A stretch of 26,938 bases of DNA from Hyphomicrobiales bacterium (GCA_026400425.1 JAPLPC010000579.1:1-26938); one strand, 5' to 3'; shown: positions 16,058 through 24,052, numbered from the stretch's first letter. Numbers and translations are program-made. The notes: generated by a model not told the origin, from the letters alone.

Positions 16058-16675
16058 ATGACAAAGCGTAGTGAAGCTAAGTACAAAATCGACCGCCGTA
16101 TGGGCCAGAACATTTGGGGTCGTCCCAAGTCTCCGGTCAACAAGCGTGAATACGGCCCCGGCCAGCACGGCCAGCGCCGCAAGGGCAAGCTCTCGGACTT
16201 CGGCACGCAGCTGCGCGCCAAGCAGAAGCTGAAGGGCTATTACGCCAACATTTCCGAGCGTCAGTTCTACGCCGTCTACGTCGAGGCCTCGCGCCTCAAG
16301 GGCGACACCGGTGAGAACCTGATCGGCCTGCTCGAGCGTCGTCTCGACACCGTGGTGTACCGTGCCAAATTCGTCGCCACCATGTTCGCCGCCCGCCAGT
16401 TCATCAATCACGGCCACGTCAAGGTGAACGGCAAGCGCGTCAACATTTCGAGCTACCTGGTCAAGGTCGGCGACGTCATCGAGGTCAAGGAATCCTCGAA
16501 GCAGCTCGCCGTCGTTCTGGAAGCTTCGCAGCTCGGCGAGCGCGACGTGCCCGATTACGTCGAAACCGACCACAGCAAGATGACCGCCCGATATATTCGC
16601 GTTCCCGCCCTGTCGGACGTGCCCTTCGCGGTGCAGATGGAACCCCATCTGATCGTCGAATTCTATTCGCGCTAA
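16058..16675 (+). CDS. rpsD: 30S ribosomal protein S4
   Basis: The 205-residue S4 protein binds 16S rRNA early in small-subunit assembly and helps control decoding fidelity. Seen: N-terminal TKRSEAKYKIDRRMGQNIWG, the RREYGPGQHG-like Arg/Gly block, the S4 RNA-binding domain from about residue 94 (LLERRLDTVVYR, FINHGHVKVNGKRVNI), and the C-terminal HLIVEFYSR. GAGGA precedes the ATG at a suitable distance. It is a single-gene unit here, as usual in alphaproteobacteria, with its own promoter and a strong terminator 18 bases after the stop. Confidence 0.98.
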   Translation: MTKRSEAKYKIDRRMGQNIWGRPKSPVNKREYGPGQHGQRRKGKLSDFGTQLRAKQKLKGYYANISERQFYAVYVEASRLKGDTGENLIGLLERRLDTVVYRAKFVATMFAARQFINHGHVKVNGKRVNISSYLVKVGDVIEVKESSKQLAVVLEASQLGERDVPDYVETDHSKMTARYIRVPALSDVPFAVQMEPHLIVEFYSR

Positions 16676-16693
16676 TTTTTAGCGACGACGACG

Positions 16694-16724
16694 AAAAGGC
16701 CCCGGTTTTCCCGGGGCCTTTTTT
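16694..16724 (+). terminator. Rho-independent terminator of rpsD
   Basis: The stem AAAAGGCCCCGG pairs with CCGGGGCCTTTT across a TTTTC loop and runs into a T-tract, starting 18 bases after the rpsD stop. The A-run on the 5' side means it could also work weakly in the other direction. Confidence 0.93.
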
Positions 16725-16744
16725 ATTGGGTTGTTTGCAATCCG

Positions 16745-16844
16745 CCTCATCCTGAGGAGCGCGCCCTTGCGCGCGTCTCGAAGGATGGCCACACATGCAT
16801 TCATGGTTCGAGACGGCGCCAAGCGGCGCCTCCTCACCATGAGG
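16745..16844. repeat. 100-bp composite palindromic repeat, copy 1
   Basis: It starts CCTCATCCTGAGGAGCGCGC and ends GGCGCCTCCTCACCATGAGG. It has two internal hairpins: GCGCGC-CCTT-GCGCGC, and GGCGCC-AAGC-GGCGCC. The near-complete reverse complement occurs at 17994-18095, so the threonine aldolase gene sits between inverted copies. The 66 bases from here to the aldolase ATG contain nothing else recognised. Confidence 0.85.
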
Positions 16845-16910
16845 TCGGAGATCGACCTCTCCTCATTCAGCGTTGCTGTTTCACTTCGCAGAACCAATCG
16901 GAAGGCGAAC

Positions 16911-17978
16911 ATGCCCTTCACTCCTGCCCGCCCCGATCCGACGCTGCCGCCGGTTCGCATCAATCTGCTGTCGGATACGCAAACCAGGCCGACGCTCGCC
17001 ATGCGTGCCGCGATGGCTGCGGCAGAGGTCGGCGACGAACAGACGGGTGACGATCCGACCGTCAATGCGCTGTGCGATCGCGTCGCCGATCTGCTCGGCA
17101 AGGACGCGGCCGTGTTCATGCCGTCGGGCACCATGTGCAATGTCGCCGGCCTGCTCGCGCATTGCCGGCCGGGCGATGAGATCCTTGCCCATCGCACGGC
17201 GCATATCCTGTCGCGCGAAGGCGGCACCCATGCCGCACTCGGCGGCTTCCAGATCACGGGGCTGGAAGGCGCGGACGGGAAATTCACGCCCGATGCCTTG
17301 CGCGCGGCGCTGCATCCGCGCTCGCGCTACGAGGCGGCGCAGACTGTCGTCAGCGTCGAGCAGACCGCCAATATCGGCGGCGGCACCATCTGGGCCAAAG
17401 CCGATCTCGATGCAATCGTGGCGATCGCACGGGATCGCGGCATGGCCACGCATATGGACGGCGCACGGTTGTTGAATGCCTGTGTCGCCACCGGCATCAG
17501 CGCGCGCGACATGGCCGCCGGTTGGGATTCGGTCTGGATCGATTTCAGCAAGGGCCTCGGCGCCCCCGTCGGCGCCGTGCTGGCCGGCACGCGTGATTAC
17601 ATCGACGCCGTCTGGCGCTGGAAACAGGGCCTGGGCGGATCGATGCGCCAGGCCGGCATCATCGCCACTGCGTGCATCCACGCCCTCGATCATCACGTCG
17701 ATCGGCTGGCCGATGACCACGCCCATGCGCGGACACTGGCGCGCGGTCTCGCGCAGATCGATGGCTTCGATGTGCAGCAGCCGGAGACGAATCTCGTCTT
17801 CTTCGATCCCGCCGGCGCCGGCATCAGTGCTGCCGACATGGTGAGAGCCCTGCGGATCGAGGGTATCATGCTCGCCACCATGGACGGCCGCATCCGCGCC
17901 TGCACGCATCTGGATGTGACTGCAGCGATGATCGCCGACACGCTCGGCCTGGTACGCGAGATCACGCGCGCCGTGTAA
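16911..17978 (+). CDS. ltaE: Low-specificity L-threonine aldolase
   Basis: A 355-residue PLP enzyme of the beta-eliminating lyase family that cleaves L-threonine and L-allo-threonine to glycine and acetaldehyde. Seen: NLLSDTQTRPTLAMRAAM near the start, VGDEQTGDDPTVN at 40-52, FMPSGTMCNV at 69-78, HMDGARL at 181-187, and the PLP-binding Lys214 in DFSKGLGAPVGAV. I took the ATG at 16911 with GGAAGG ahead of it; an open frame reaching back to 16731 passes through the repeat and is not coding. The gene stands alone between inverted repeat copies and converges on the serine hydrolase genes. No glycine-cleavage or serine genes are adjacent. Confidence 0.93.
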   Translation: MPFTPARPDPTLPPVRINLLSDTQTRPTLAMRAAMAAAEVGDEQTGDDPTVNALCDRVADLLGKDAAVFMPSGTMCNVAGLLAHCRPGDEILAHRTAHILSREGGTHAALGGFQITGLEGADGKFTPDALRAALHPRSRYEAAQTVVSVEQTANIGGGTIWAKADLDAIVAIARDRGMATHMDGARLLNACVATGISARDMAAGWDSVWIDFSKGLGAPVGAVLAGTRDYIDAVWRWKQGLGGSMRQAGIIATACIHALDHHVDRLADDHAHARTLARGLAQIDGFDVQQPETNLVFFDPAGAGISAADMVRALRIEGIMLATMDGRIRACTHLDVTAAMIADTLGLVREITRAV

Positions 17979-17993
17979 AGACAAGCACTCCAT

Positions 17994-18095
17994 CCTTCAT
18001 GGTGAGGAGGCGCCGCTTGGCGCCGTCTCGAACCATGCGCTGGTACATGCCGCGTCCTTCGAGACGCGCGCAACAGCGCGCTCCTCAGGATGAGG
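17994..18095. repeat. 100-bp composite palindromic repeat, copy 2 (inverted)
   Basis: Reverse complement of the repeat at 16745-16844 with about 90% identity by eye: CCTTCATGGTGAGGAGGCGC at one end, GCTCCTCAGGATGAGG at the other. The central ten to twelve bases differ most. It lies between the converging aldolase and serine hydrolase genes and may act as a two-way terminator. Confidence 0.85.
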
Positions 18096-18118
18096 CTCAA
18101 GTGTGCGGATGGAGCGCG

Positions 18119-19399
18119 CTACTCCAGCGCCTCATAGACGATCTTCCGCACGTCGACTTCCATGCGCCAGCGCTGCGATGGCGCCTGGGTCATCACCAGC
18201 ACGAACATATCGTTCACCGGATCGACCCAGAAGAACGTGCCGCCAACGCCGTCCCAGCGATATTCGCCGACAGGCCCGGGTTCGCTCGCAAGTAATTTTG
18301 TCCGCACCGCAAAGCCGTAACCAAATCCGCTGGCGGCGCCCGGGAAATAGAAATGATCGCGCGCGATGCCGCTGCCGGGGCCGATGTGATCGCGCGTCAT
18401 CTCCTTGACGGCGCGAGCAGAGAGGTAACGCCTGCCATCGAGAACGCCGCCGTTCAGCAGCATCTGCAGGAAGCGCGCGTAATCGGCGACCGTGCCGTTG
18501 AGACCCGATCCGCCCGCCTGCCACAGCTGGACGTCGGCGGGATCGTGCATGCCGACCACCGGCCCGATCATGCGGTCGGACGCGAACGGCTCCGCGACCC
18601 GCGCGCGCTGCTCCGGGTCGGTGATGTAGAACGACGTATCGGTCATCCCCAGCGGTTCGAACAGGCCGTCTTTCAGGAAGCGACCGAGCATTTGCCCTGA
18701 CACGACCTCGATGACGCGGCCGAGAATATCGGTCGAGTGTCCGTAATTCCACAGCGTTCCCGGTTGCTGCGCCAGCGGCAGTTTCGCGATCCGCTCCGCC
18801 CATGTCGCATTGTCCCAGTCGCGCCCGAACACGTCGAGCTGCGCGTAGCGTTTGCGCGCGGGGTCTTCGCCGTAGAAGCCGTAGGTGATGCCCGAGACAT
18901 GCTTGAGCAGATCAGCGATCGTGATCGGACGTCGGAGCACCTTCAGCCCGAAGCTGGCGTGCTCGTCGCCGCCGGGCACATCGACGCCGACCTTGGCCCT
19001 GGCGAAAGCCGCAATGTAGTTGGACACGGGATCGTCGAGCTTCAGCTTGCCGTCCTCGACCAGCATCATGGCTGCCACCGAGGTGATCGGCTTGCTCATC
19101 GAATATAGCCGGAAGATTGAATCCGCCGTCATTGGATGGCCGCTGTCGCGATTGCCGAAGGTGTCGGCATAGACCGGTTTGCCATGCTGCTGGATCAGCA
19201 CCACCGCGCCTGGGATTTTGCGCTCAGCCACAAGCCCACGAAAATAATCGTCGAGCGCGAGCAGCTTTTGCGGCGACAGTGTTCGCGCAATCGGTCGGGA
19301 TGCCTCGGCTCGCAGCGGCGCCATTGGCGCTACAACTGTGCCGACGCAGCCCAGCGTCAGCACCAACACAGCGGCGGTGCTACTTCTCCAGCGCTTCAT
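18119..19399 (-). CDS. Exported serine hydrolase, beta-lactamase/class C esterase fold (paralogue A)
   Basis: A 426-residue protein with a signal peptide (KRWRSS, hydrophobic core, cleavage near residue 32) and a beta-lactamase-related domain. The nucleophile motif SMSK (Ser100, Lys103) follows IFRLY, and the Tyr-containing motif NYGHS has Tyr219. A VGGTFFWVDP turn near the C-terminus takes the place of the KTG-like block. The family covers esterases, D-amino-acid peptidases and penicillin-binding-like hydrolases; true beta-lactamase activity is not expected. It starts inside the 3' end of the next gene upstream (20-base overlap) and has no clear ribosome site, so it probably relies on translational coupling. 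It shares much sequence with that gene, marking a tandem duplication. Confidence 0.88.
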   Translation of the reverse strand: MKRWRSSTAAVLVLTLGCVGTVVAPMAPLRAEASRPIARTLSPQKLLALDDYFRGLVAERKIPGAVVLIQQHGKPVYADTFGNRDSGHPMTADSIFRLYSMSKPITSVAAMMLVEDGKLKLDDPVSNYIAAFARAKVGVDVPGGDEHASFGLKVLRRPITIADLLKHVSGITYGFYGEDPARKRYAQLDVFGRDWDNATWAERIAKLPLAQQPGTLWNYGHSTDILGRVIEVVSGQMLGRFLKDGLFEPLGMTDTSFYITDPEQRARVAEPFASDRMIGPVVGMHDPADVQLWQAGGSGLNGTVADYARFLQMLLNGGVLDGRRYLSARAVKEMTRDHIGPGSGIARDHFYFPGAASGFGYGFAVRTKLLASEPGPVGEYRWDGVGGTFFWVDPVNDMFVLVMTQAPSQRWRMEVDVRKIVYEALE

Positions 19400-20657
19400 A
19401 GACGAGCAGCTTGAGCGAGCGTTGGATGCGTTGACGTTCCGAGGGGGTCTGTTCGAGCAGGATCATGAAGAACTCCTGCTTGGGATCGATGATGAAATAG
19501 CAACCGGACGCGCCATCCCACTTCAGCTCGCCGAGCGATCCCGGCGGCGGCGGTTTGGCATTGCCGGGATCGGTGCGTACGGCCAGGCCATAGCCGAAGC
19601 CGAAGCCATCGCCGGGAAAGTACAGATAGTCACGGGCGACGCCGCTGTCCTTGCCGATGTGGTCGGTGGTCATCTCCCCGCCGTCGAGCAGCATCTGTGC
19701 GAATTTGCGAAAGTCCGACAGCGTCGAGACCATGCCGCCGCTGCCGGATTCCCATTTCTGATAGGTTTCCGGCCGCCCCTGCCGCCCGGTCCGGAAATCG
19801 CTGTCCCAGCCCATTGGCTTGGCAAGCAATCCCTCTTTGGCCCTCTCCTTGACGTAAAAGCCGGTCGAGGTCATGCCGAGCGGCCGCAGCAGCTTCTCTT
19901 CCTCGAAGCCGAGCAACGTCTTGCCGGACACCACCTCGATGATACGGCCGAGAATGTCGGTGGAATGGCCATAGTCCCACATGGTGCCGGGCTGATACTC
20001 CAGCGGCAATTGGGCGATGCGATCGGCGAATTCCTTGTTGTCGAAATCGCCATTGTAGATGTCGGCATTGCCATAGGCGCGGCGCACCAGGCTGTTGCCA
20101 TAAAATCCGTACGGGATGCCGGACGTGTGCAGCAGCAGATCGCGGATCGTGACCGGCCGGTCCGGCGGCATGATCTCCAGCGCTTTTTCGCCGTTCTCAA
20201 GCTTGGTCTCGACGCCGACCTTGGCCTTGGCGAACGACGGAATGTATTTGGAAACGGGGTCGTCGAGTTTCAGCCGGCCCTCGTCCACCAGCATCATCGC
20301 CGCGAATGACGTGATCGGCTTCGACATCGAATGCAGTCGGAAGATCGTGTCCGCCGTCATCGGCTGCCGGGTCGCGGGATCGCGGACACCGAAGAAGCGC
20401 TCGTAAACCGGCTTGCCGCGCTGCTGGATCAGTACGATGGCGCCGGGAATTTTGCCGTGCTGGATTTGCGTGTTGAAGAACGCGTCGATGGCCTTGAGTT
20501 TCTCCTGCGAGAAATGCGCGCCCGCCGGGATCTCGAAGGTGCCCTCGGCGTAGAAGCGATCCTCCGCAGCGGCGCATGTCTGAAACGGAAGCGTCCCGGC
20601 ACCGACGGCGAGTATCGTGCTGGCGACAATCGCCCGTATCGCGTTGCGCCGCGCCAT
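19380..20657 (-). CDS. Exported serine hydrolase, beta-lactamase/class C esterase fold (paralogue B)
   Basis: A 425-residue protein with a signal peptide cleaved near residue 31 (CAA-AED). The catalytic motif SMSK is at Ser110/Lys113 and the Tyr motif DYGHSTD follows GTMW; FGFGYGLAVRTDP and GASGCYFIIDPKQEFFMIL are shared in pattern with paralogue A. I start at the ATG at 20657 because AGAGGA lies seven bases before it; the TTG six codons further up is unlikely. It is the first gene of the pair. Compared with A it has an extra N-terminal stretch (FYAEGTFEIPAGAHF) and a proline-rich insert (PPPPGS). The substrate is unknown; periplasmic ester or peptide hydrolysis is the family expectation. Confidence 0.88.
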   Translation of the reverse strand: MARRNAIRAIVASTILAVGAGTLPFQTCAAAEDRFYAEGTFEIPAGAHFSQEKLKAIDAFFNTQIQHGKIPGAIVLIQQRGKPVYERFFGVRDPATRQPMTADTIFRLHSMSKPITSFAAMMLVDEGRLKLDDPVSKYIPSFAKAKVGVETKLENGEKALEIMPPDRPVTIRDLLLHTSGIPYGFYGNSLVRRAYGNADIYNGDFDNKEFADRIAQLPLEYQPGTMWDYGHSTDILGRIIEVVSGKTLLGFEEEKLLRPLGMTSTGFYVKERAKEGLLAKPMGWDSDFRTGRQGRPETYQKWESGSGGMVSTLSDFRKFAQMLLDGGEMTTDHIGKDSGVARDYLYFPGDGFGFGYGLAVRTDPGNAKPPPPGSLGELKWDGASGCYFIIDPKQEFFMILLEQTPSERQRIQRSLKLLVYEALEK

Positions 20658-20787
20658 CAGCCATCCTCTCGTCAACCGCGGCGAAGTCTAGCCGCGCCAC
20701 AGCCTCAGGCAAGGGGCGCGACGTCGCTCAGCGCGCGGCAACGCCGTTTCGCTGAGAGATCTGCAGCAGATGAAGTCAGGGCGGCAT

Positions 20788-20813
20788 AAAAAACGGGACC
20801 CGACGGGTACCGT
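20788..20813 (-). terminator. Rho-independent terminator of grxD
   Basis: Read on the minus strand: ACGGTACCCGTCGGGTCCCG followed by six T. ACGG/CCGT and ACC/GGT pair around a short loop with one mismatch. It lies 53 bases after the grxD stop, behind a second hairpin GGCACGAT-loop-ATCGTGCC (about 20820-20846). Confidence 0.7.
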
Positions 20814-20865
20814 TAAGCCGGCACGATCGCTTTCGGTCATCGTGCCGATCGATCGGCGGTTGGGT

Positions 20866-21201
20866 TCAGGCCGATGCCGGGGCATCGGTGACGCCCTTCT
20901 CGGCCAACAACTGCTGCAACTCGCCGGCCTGGAACATCTCGCGGACGATGTCGCAACCGCCGACGAATTCGCCCTTCACATAAAGCTGTGGGATGGTCGG
21001 CCAGTTCGAGTAGGTCTTAATGCCGTCGCGCAGGTCGGCGGATTCGAGAACGTTGAGGCCCTTGTAGCCGACGCCAACGTGATCGAGGATCTGAACCACC
21101 TGACCGGAGAACCCGCACTGCGGAAACTGCGGCGTGCCTTTCATGAACAGCACGACGTCGTTGGTCTTCACTTCGTTCTCGATGAATTGCTCAATGCTCA
21201 T
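20866..21201 (-). CDS. grxD: Grx4-family monothiol glutaredoxin
   Basis: A 111-residue CGFS-type glutaredoxin. The signature PQCGFSGQV has Cys29 in CGFS, KGTPQFP precedes it, and WPTIPQLYV and GGCDIVREM complete the glutathione-binding fold. Such proteins hold a glutathione-ligated [2Fe-2S] cluster and pass it to partners, often with BolA. AAGGA seven bases before the ATG at 21201 fixes the start; a longer frame upstream is rejected. In related genomes bolA usually lies directly upstream; here bolA is about 2.6 kb away on the same strand with two ergothioneine genes between, on the other strand. A terminator follows. Confidence 0.95.
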   Translation of the reverse strand: MSIEQFIENEVKTNDVVLFMKGTPQFPQCGFSGQVVQILDHVGVGYKGLNVLESADLRDGIKTYSNWPTIPQLYVKGEFVGGCDIVREMFQAGELQQLLAEKGVTDAPASA

Positions 21202-21502
21202 GATCGCGTCCTTGTTGCGGCCCCGTCGCTCGCCGGTTCGGCGCAGCGCCTTCACATGATCCATATATGTAACCGAATCCGTTTCGCACCCCAAGCCGAA
21301 AGCCGAGCCCAAGGCCGGTTTGGCTGGTTTTTCGAGGTTTTACAGGACCCGCGCTGCATCCGCGGCTTTCCGACAGGGCCGCCGCCGGCGGATTTGTATG
21401 ACGGGAAGCCTTTCATGTCGCCAGGGAGCCCTTATCTAGGACAAACGCTTTCTACGGAACCCATCCGGAAGACTGACGTTCTCCCTAAAATCGGAGACCT
21501 TC
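21202..21502. promoter_or_regulatory. Divergent intergenic region between grxD and egtB
   Basis: These 301 bases hold the control regions of both genes. Toward grxD (minus strand) a weak pair is possible, TTGGGG (21294-21289), 17 bases, TACATA (21271-21266). Toward egtB I see only poor matches such as TTTCAT...TATCTA (about 21413-21440). No palindromic operator stands out, and there is no remnant of a bolA-like frame. Confidence 0.3.
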
Positions 21503-22738
21503 GTGACGCCAACAGCAGCTGCCCCGCATGTAGCCTCGATCTCTTCCGGATCCCTCGCACAGCAACTCACCGACGCCTTTTTGAGTGTCCGCAACGAGAC
21601 CGAGCGCCGTGCGGCGCCCCTGTCTGCGGAAGACCAGTTGGTGCAATCAATGCCGGACGCGAGCCCGGCCAAGTGGCACCGGGCGCATGTGACCTGGTTC
21701 TGGGAGCAGTTTCTGCTCGGCGATCATCAACCGGGCTACCGGGTCTTCCACCCCGACTACGCCTATCTGTTCAATTCCTATTACGTCTCGGCCGGACCGC
21801 GCCACGTGCGCGCGCAGCGCGGCCATCTGACGCGTCCCGGTGCGGACGAAGTCACGGCCTATCGCCGGCATGTCGACTCCGCCGTGGTCAAGTTCTTCAG
21901 CGAAGCCAGCGACGACAAACTGACCTCGCTGGTGCCTTTGCTGGAGGTCGGCATGAATCACGAGCAACAGCATCAGGAGTTGATGCTGACCGACATCCTG
22001 CACGCGTTCGCACAGAATCCGATCCCGCCCGCTTACGATGCCGATTGGCGCTTTCCCGCAACGACCCGCAGCGCGGATGCATGGCTCCCCCTGATGGAGG
22101 GCATCCATACCATCGGACATCAGGGCGACAGCTTTCACTTCGACAATGAAAAGCCCGCCCATCGTGCCCTTGTTGGCCCCGTGAAGCTGCAGCGCAATCT
22201 CGTGACCAACCGTGACTGGCGCACCTTCATGGATGATGGGGGCTACGACAAAGCCATACTGTGGCTGATGGACGGCCACGCCGCTGCGGTGCGTGGCGAG
22301 TGGCAGGCGCCCGGTCACTGGCGCATGATCGACGGCGAGTGGCAGATCATGACACTCGGCGGCCTGCAGGCGGTCGATCCCGACGCCCCGGTGTGCCACA
22401 TCAGCTATTACGAAGCCGACGCCTTCGCGCGCTGGAGCGGCAAACATCTGCCGACGGAGATGGAATGGGAAGTTGCGGCCCGGGCCGGTGGTCTCAACGA
22501 TGCTGACGGCGTCGTGTGGCAATGGACGCGCAGCGCCTATGCGCCCTATCCCGGCTACCGCGCCATCGAAGGCGCGCTCGGCGAATACAATGGCAAGTTC
22601 ATGGTGAGCCAGTATGTGCTGCGCGGCTCGTCGCTGGCGACGCCGCAAGGCCATAGCCGCGTCACCTACCGTAATTTCTTCTATCCGCACCATCGCTGGC
22701 AGTTCAGCGGCCTGCGCCTCGCAGATTACGCCAACTGA
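21503..22738 (+). CDS. egtB: Ergothioneine biosynthesis protein EgtB
   Basis: The 411-residue non-heme iron sulfoxide synthase joins hercynine with gamma-glutamylcysteine (or cysteine in some lineages) using O2. It has an N-terminal DinB-like helical domain and a C-terminal FGE-sulfatase-type domain. Iron ligands are visible: His62 in WHRAHVTWFWE, and His153/His157 in NHEQQHQELMLTD. The C-terminal part has VTNRDWRTFMDDGGY, LPTEMEWEVAAR, VWQWTRSAYAPYPGYR and the conserved ending YRNFFYPHHRWQFSGLRLA. It starts at GTG with GGAGA ahead of it. egtD follows after 44 bases, making a two-gene operon. egtA, egtC and egtE are not in the window, as is common outside actinobacteria. Confidence 0.95.
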   Translation: MTPTAAAPHVASISSGSLAQQLTDAFLSVRNETERRAAPLSAEDQLVQSMPDASPAKWHRAHVTWFWEQFLLGDHQPGYRVFHPDYAYLFNSYYVSAGPRHVRAQRGHLTRPGADEVTAYRRHVDSAVVKFFSEASDDKLTSLVPLLEVGMNHEQQHQELMLTDILHAFAQNPIPPAYDADWRFPATTRSADAWLPLMEGIHTIGHQGDSFHFDNEKPAHRALVGPVKLQRNLVTNRDWRTFMDDGGYDKAILWLMDGHAAAVRGEWQAPGHWRMIDGEWQIMTLGGLQAVDPDAPVCHISYYEADAFARWSGKHLPTEMEWEVAARAGGLNDADGVVWQWTRSAYAPYPGYRAIEGALGEYNGKFMVSQYVLRGSSLATPQGHSRVTYRNFFYPHHRWQFSGLRLADYAN

Positions 22739-22782
22739 TTTGATCACCATCGCTTTGATGCGAGCGCGCTGAGGAGAACCCC

Positions 22783-23748
22783 ATGAACGTCCACGCCCCG
22801 TTGGCCTCGGCCGAACTCGATCCCGCCACCACGGCATTCGCCGCAGATGTCACCGCAGCGCTATCGCAGCAGCCGAAGAAGCTGTCGCCGAAATACTTCT
22901 ATGACGAAGCCGGTTCGCAGCTGTTCGAGCAGATCACCAAGTTGCCGGAATACTACCCGACGCGCACCGAGCTGGACATCCTGCGTGCCCGCGGCAAGGA
23001 CATCTCGTCGATCATTCCAAACGATGCTGCACTGGTCGAATTCGGCGCCGGCGCCACCACCAAGGTGCGGCTGCTGCTCGAGCAGTGCTCGTTCGGCGCC
23101 TATGTACCGGTGGATATTTCGGGCGATTTCCTGCATGGCCAGGCGGCCGAACTGCGCGCGGATTTTCCCGACCTCGACGTGTTTCCCGTCAATGCCGATT
23201 TTACCACGACGTTCGAACTGCCGGCCGACGTCCAGGCGATGCCGAAGGTCGGCTTCTTCCCCGGTTCGACGCTCGGCAATTTCGATCCGCAGGATGCTGC
23301 AGGGTTCCTGCGCTCCGCCCGGCAGATTCTCGGCAAAGGCGCGATGATGCTGATCGGCATCGACCTGGAAAAGGACGAAAACGTCCTGCAGGCCGCCTAT
23401 AACGACGCCGCCGGCGTGACCGGCGCCTTCAACAAGAATGTGCTGGTTCGCATCAACCGCGAACTGGGCGGTGATTTCGACCTCGGCGCGTTCATGCACC
23501 GTGCGATCTACAACAAGGAGCGCCATCGCATCGAAATGCACCTCGTCGCCAAGAAGCCGCAGACGGTGCATCTGTTCGGACGCAGCTTCGATTTCCGCGC
23601 CGGCGAAAGCATCCACACGGAGAGCAGCTACAAATACAGCATGGAGCGGTTCGCAGCACTCGCGCGCACGTCCGGCTGGGAGCCGAAGTCGTCATGGACC
23701 GATGCGGATGAGCAGTTCTCTGTGCATGCCCTGGTGGCGGCAGAGTAA
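22783..23748 (+). CDS. egtD: L-histidine N-alpha-methyltransferase EgtD
   Basis: A 321-residue SAM-dependent enzyme that trimethylates histidine to hercynine, the first step of ergothioneine synthesis. Seen: PKYFYDEAGSQLFEQI and LPEYYPTRTE at 36-63, which shape the histidine pocket; the SAM-binding LVEFGAGATTKVR (84-96); FFPGSTLGNF; and IGIDLEKDENVLQAAYND. The C-terminal ESSYKYSMERFAALA carries the family's conserved Glu and Ser. GAGGAGA about five bases before the ATG is a strong ribosome site. It follows egtB on the same transcript. The methyl acceptor is assigned from the family; the frame is intact. Confidence 0.96.
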   Translation: MNVHAPLASAELDPATTAFAADVTAALSQQPKKLSPKYFYDEAGSQLFEQITKLPEYYPTRTELDILRARGKDISSIIPNDAALVEFGAGATTKVRLLLEQCSFGAYVPVDISGDFLHGQAAELRADFPDLDVFPVNADFTTTFELPADVQAMPKVGFFPGSTLGNFDPQDAAGFLRSARQILGKGAMMLIGIDLEKDENVLQAAYNDAAGVTGAFNKNVLVRINRELGGDFDLGAFMHRAIYNKERHRIEMHLVAKKPQTVHLFGRSFDFRAGESIHTESSYKYSMERFAALARTSGWEPKSSWTDADEQFSVHALVAAE

Positions 23749-23752
23749 TCAA

Positions 23753-23801
23753 CGGCCGTCGTTACGGAACGACCAAGTCGTCTCCCCGATCACGACGGCC
23801 G
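23753..23801. terminator. Inverted repeat between egtD and bolA (possible two-way terminator)
   Basis: CGGCCGTCGT at 23753-23762 pairs with ACGACGGCCG at 23792-23801 across 29 bases. It starts four bases after the egtD stop and ends 14 bases before the bolA stop, between two converging genes. There is no T-run on either side, so a Rho-type or weak terminator is the best that can be said. Confidence 0.45.
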
Positions 23802-23815
23802 CAAAGCCAAAGTCG

Positions 23816-24052
23816 TTAGCCTTCCGGCACGCCGGTCTGCAGCGCCAGGGCGTGCAGGACGCCGCCCATCTGGCCTTTCAGCGACTGGTAGACGATCTGG
23901 TGCTGAGCCACGCGGGATTTGCCGCGGAAACTTTCCGACAGCACGGTGGCTGCATAGTGGTCGCCATCCCCGGCCAGATCGCGAATCGTCACCTGCGCAT
24001 CAGGAATTGCCGCCTTGATCATGGCCTCGATATCGCGGGCGTCCATCGGCAT
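23816..24052 (-). CDS. bolA: BolA family protein
   Basis: A 78-residue BolA/IbaG-type protein: ARDIEAMIKAAIPDAQVTIRDLAGDGDHYAATVLSE is the N-terminal half of the fold (split across the loop with the cluster-ligand position), and KSRVAQHQIVYQSLKGQMGGVLHAL carries the invariant His of the helix-turn-helix-like region. BolA proteins bind a shared [2Fe-2S] cluster with monothiol glutaredoxins and act in iron-sulfur maturation and iron sensing. GGAG eight bases before the ATG at 24052 supports the start. The partner grxD lies downstream on the same strand, beyond the opposite-strand egtBD pair. Confidence 0.93.
   Translation of the reverse strand: MPMDARDIEAMIKAAIPDAQVTIRDLAGDGDHYAATVLSESFRGKSRVAQHQIVYQSLKGQMGGVLHALALQTGVPEG

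Noticed and set aside
15942..16061. Leader peptide gene upstream of rpsD
   Set aside because: The 39-codon frame has no ribosome site and no recognisable composition, so it is mentioned as a possibility but not annotated as a gene.
19338..20309. 323-codon plus-strand open frame opposite the two serine hydrolases
   Set aside because: It is antisense to motif-bearing genes, is low in hydrophobic cores and has no recognised domain.
18119..20657. Antibiotic-resistance beta-lactamases
   Set aside because: The proteins have the SxxK fold motif but the Tyr and KTG-region motifs fit esterase/peptidase relatives, and they are too long for typical class A or C enzymes.
20770..22149. 459-codon plus-strand open frame running over grxD and into egtB
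   Set aside because: It crosses the grxD terminator and an intergenic region and shares no frame with either real gene; no family pattern is seen.
21647..22837. 396-codon minus-strand open frame opposite egtB
   Set aside because: Antisense shadow of egtB, which has all its iron ligands.
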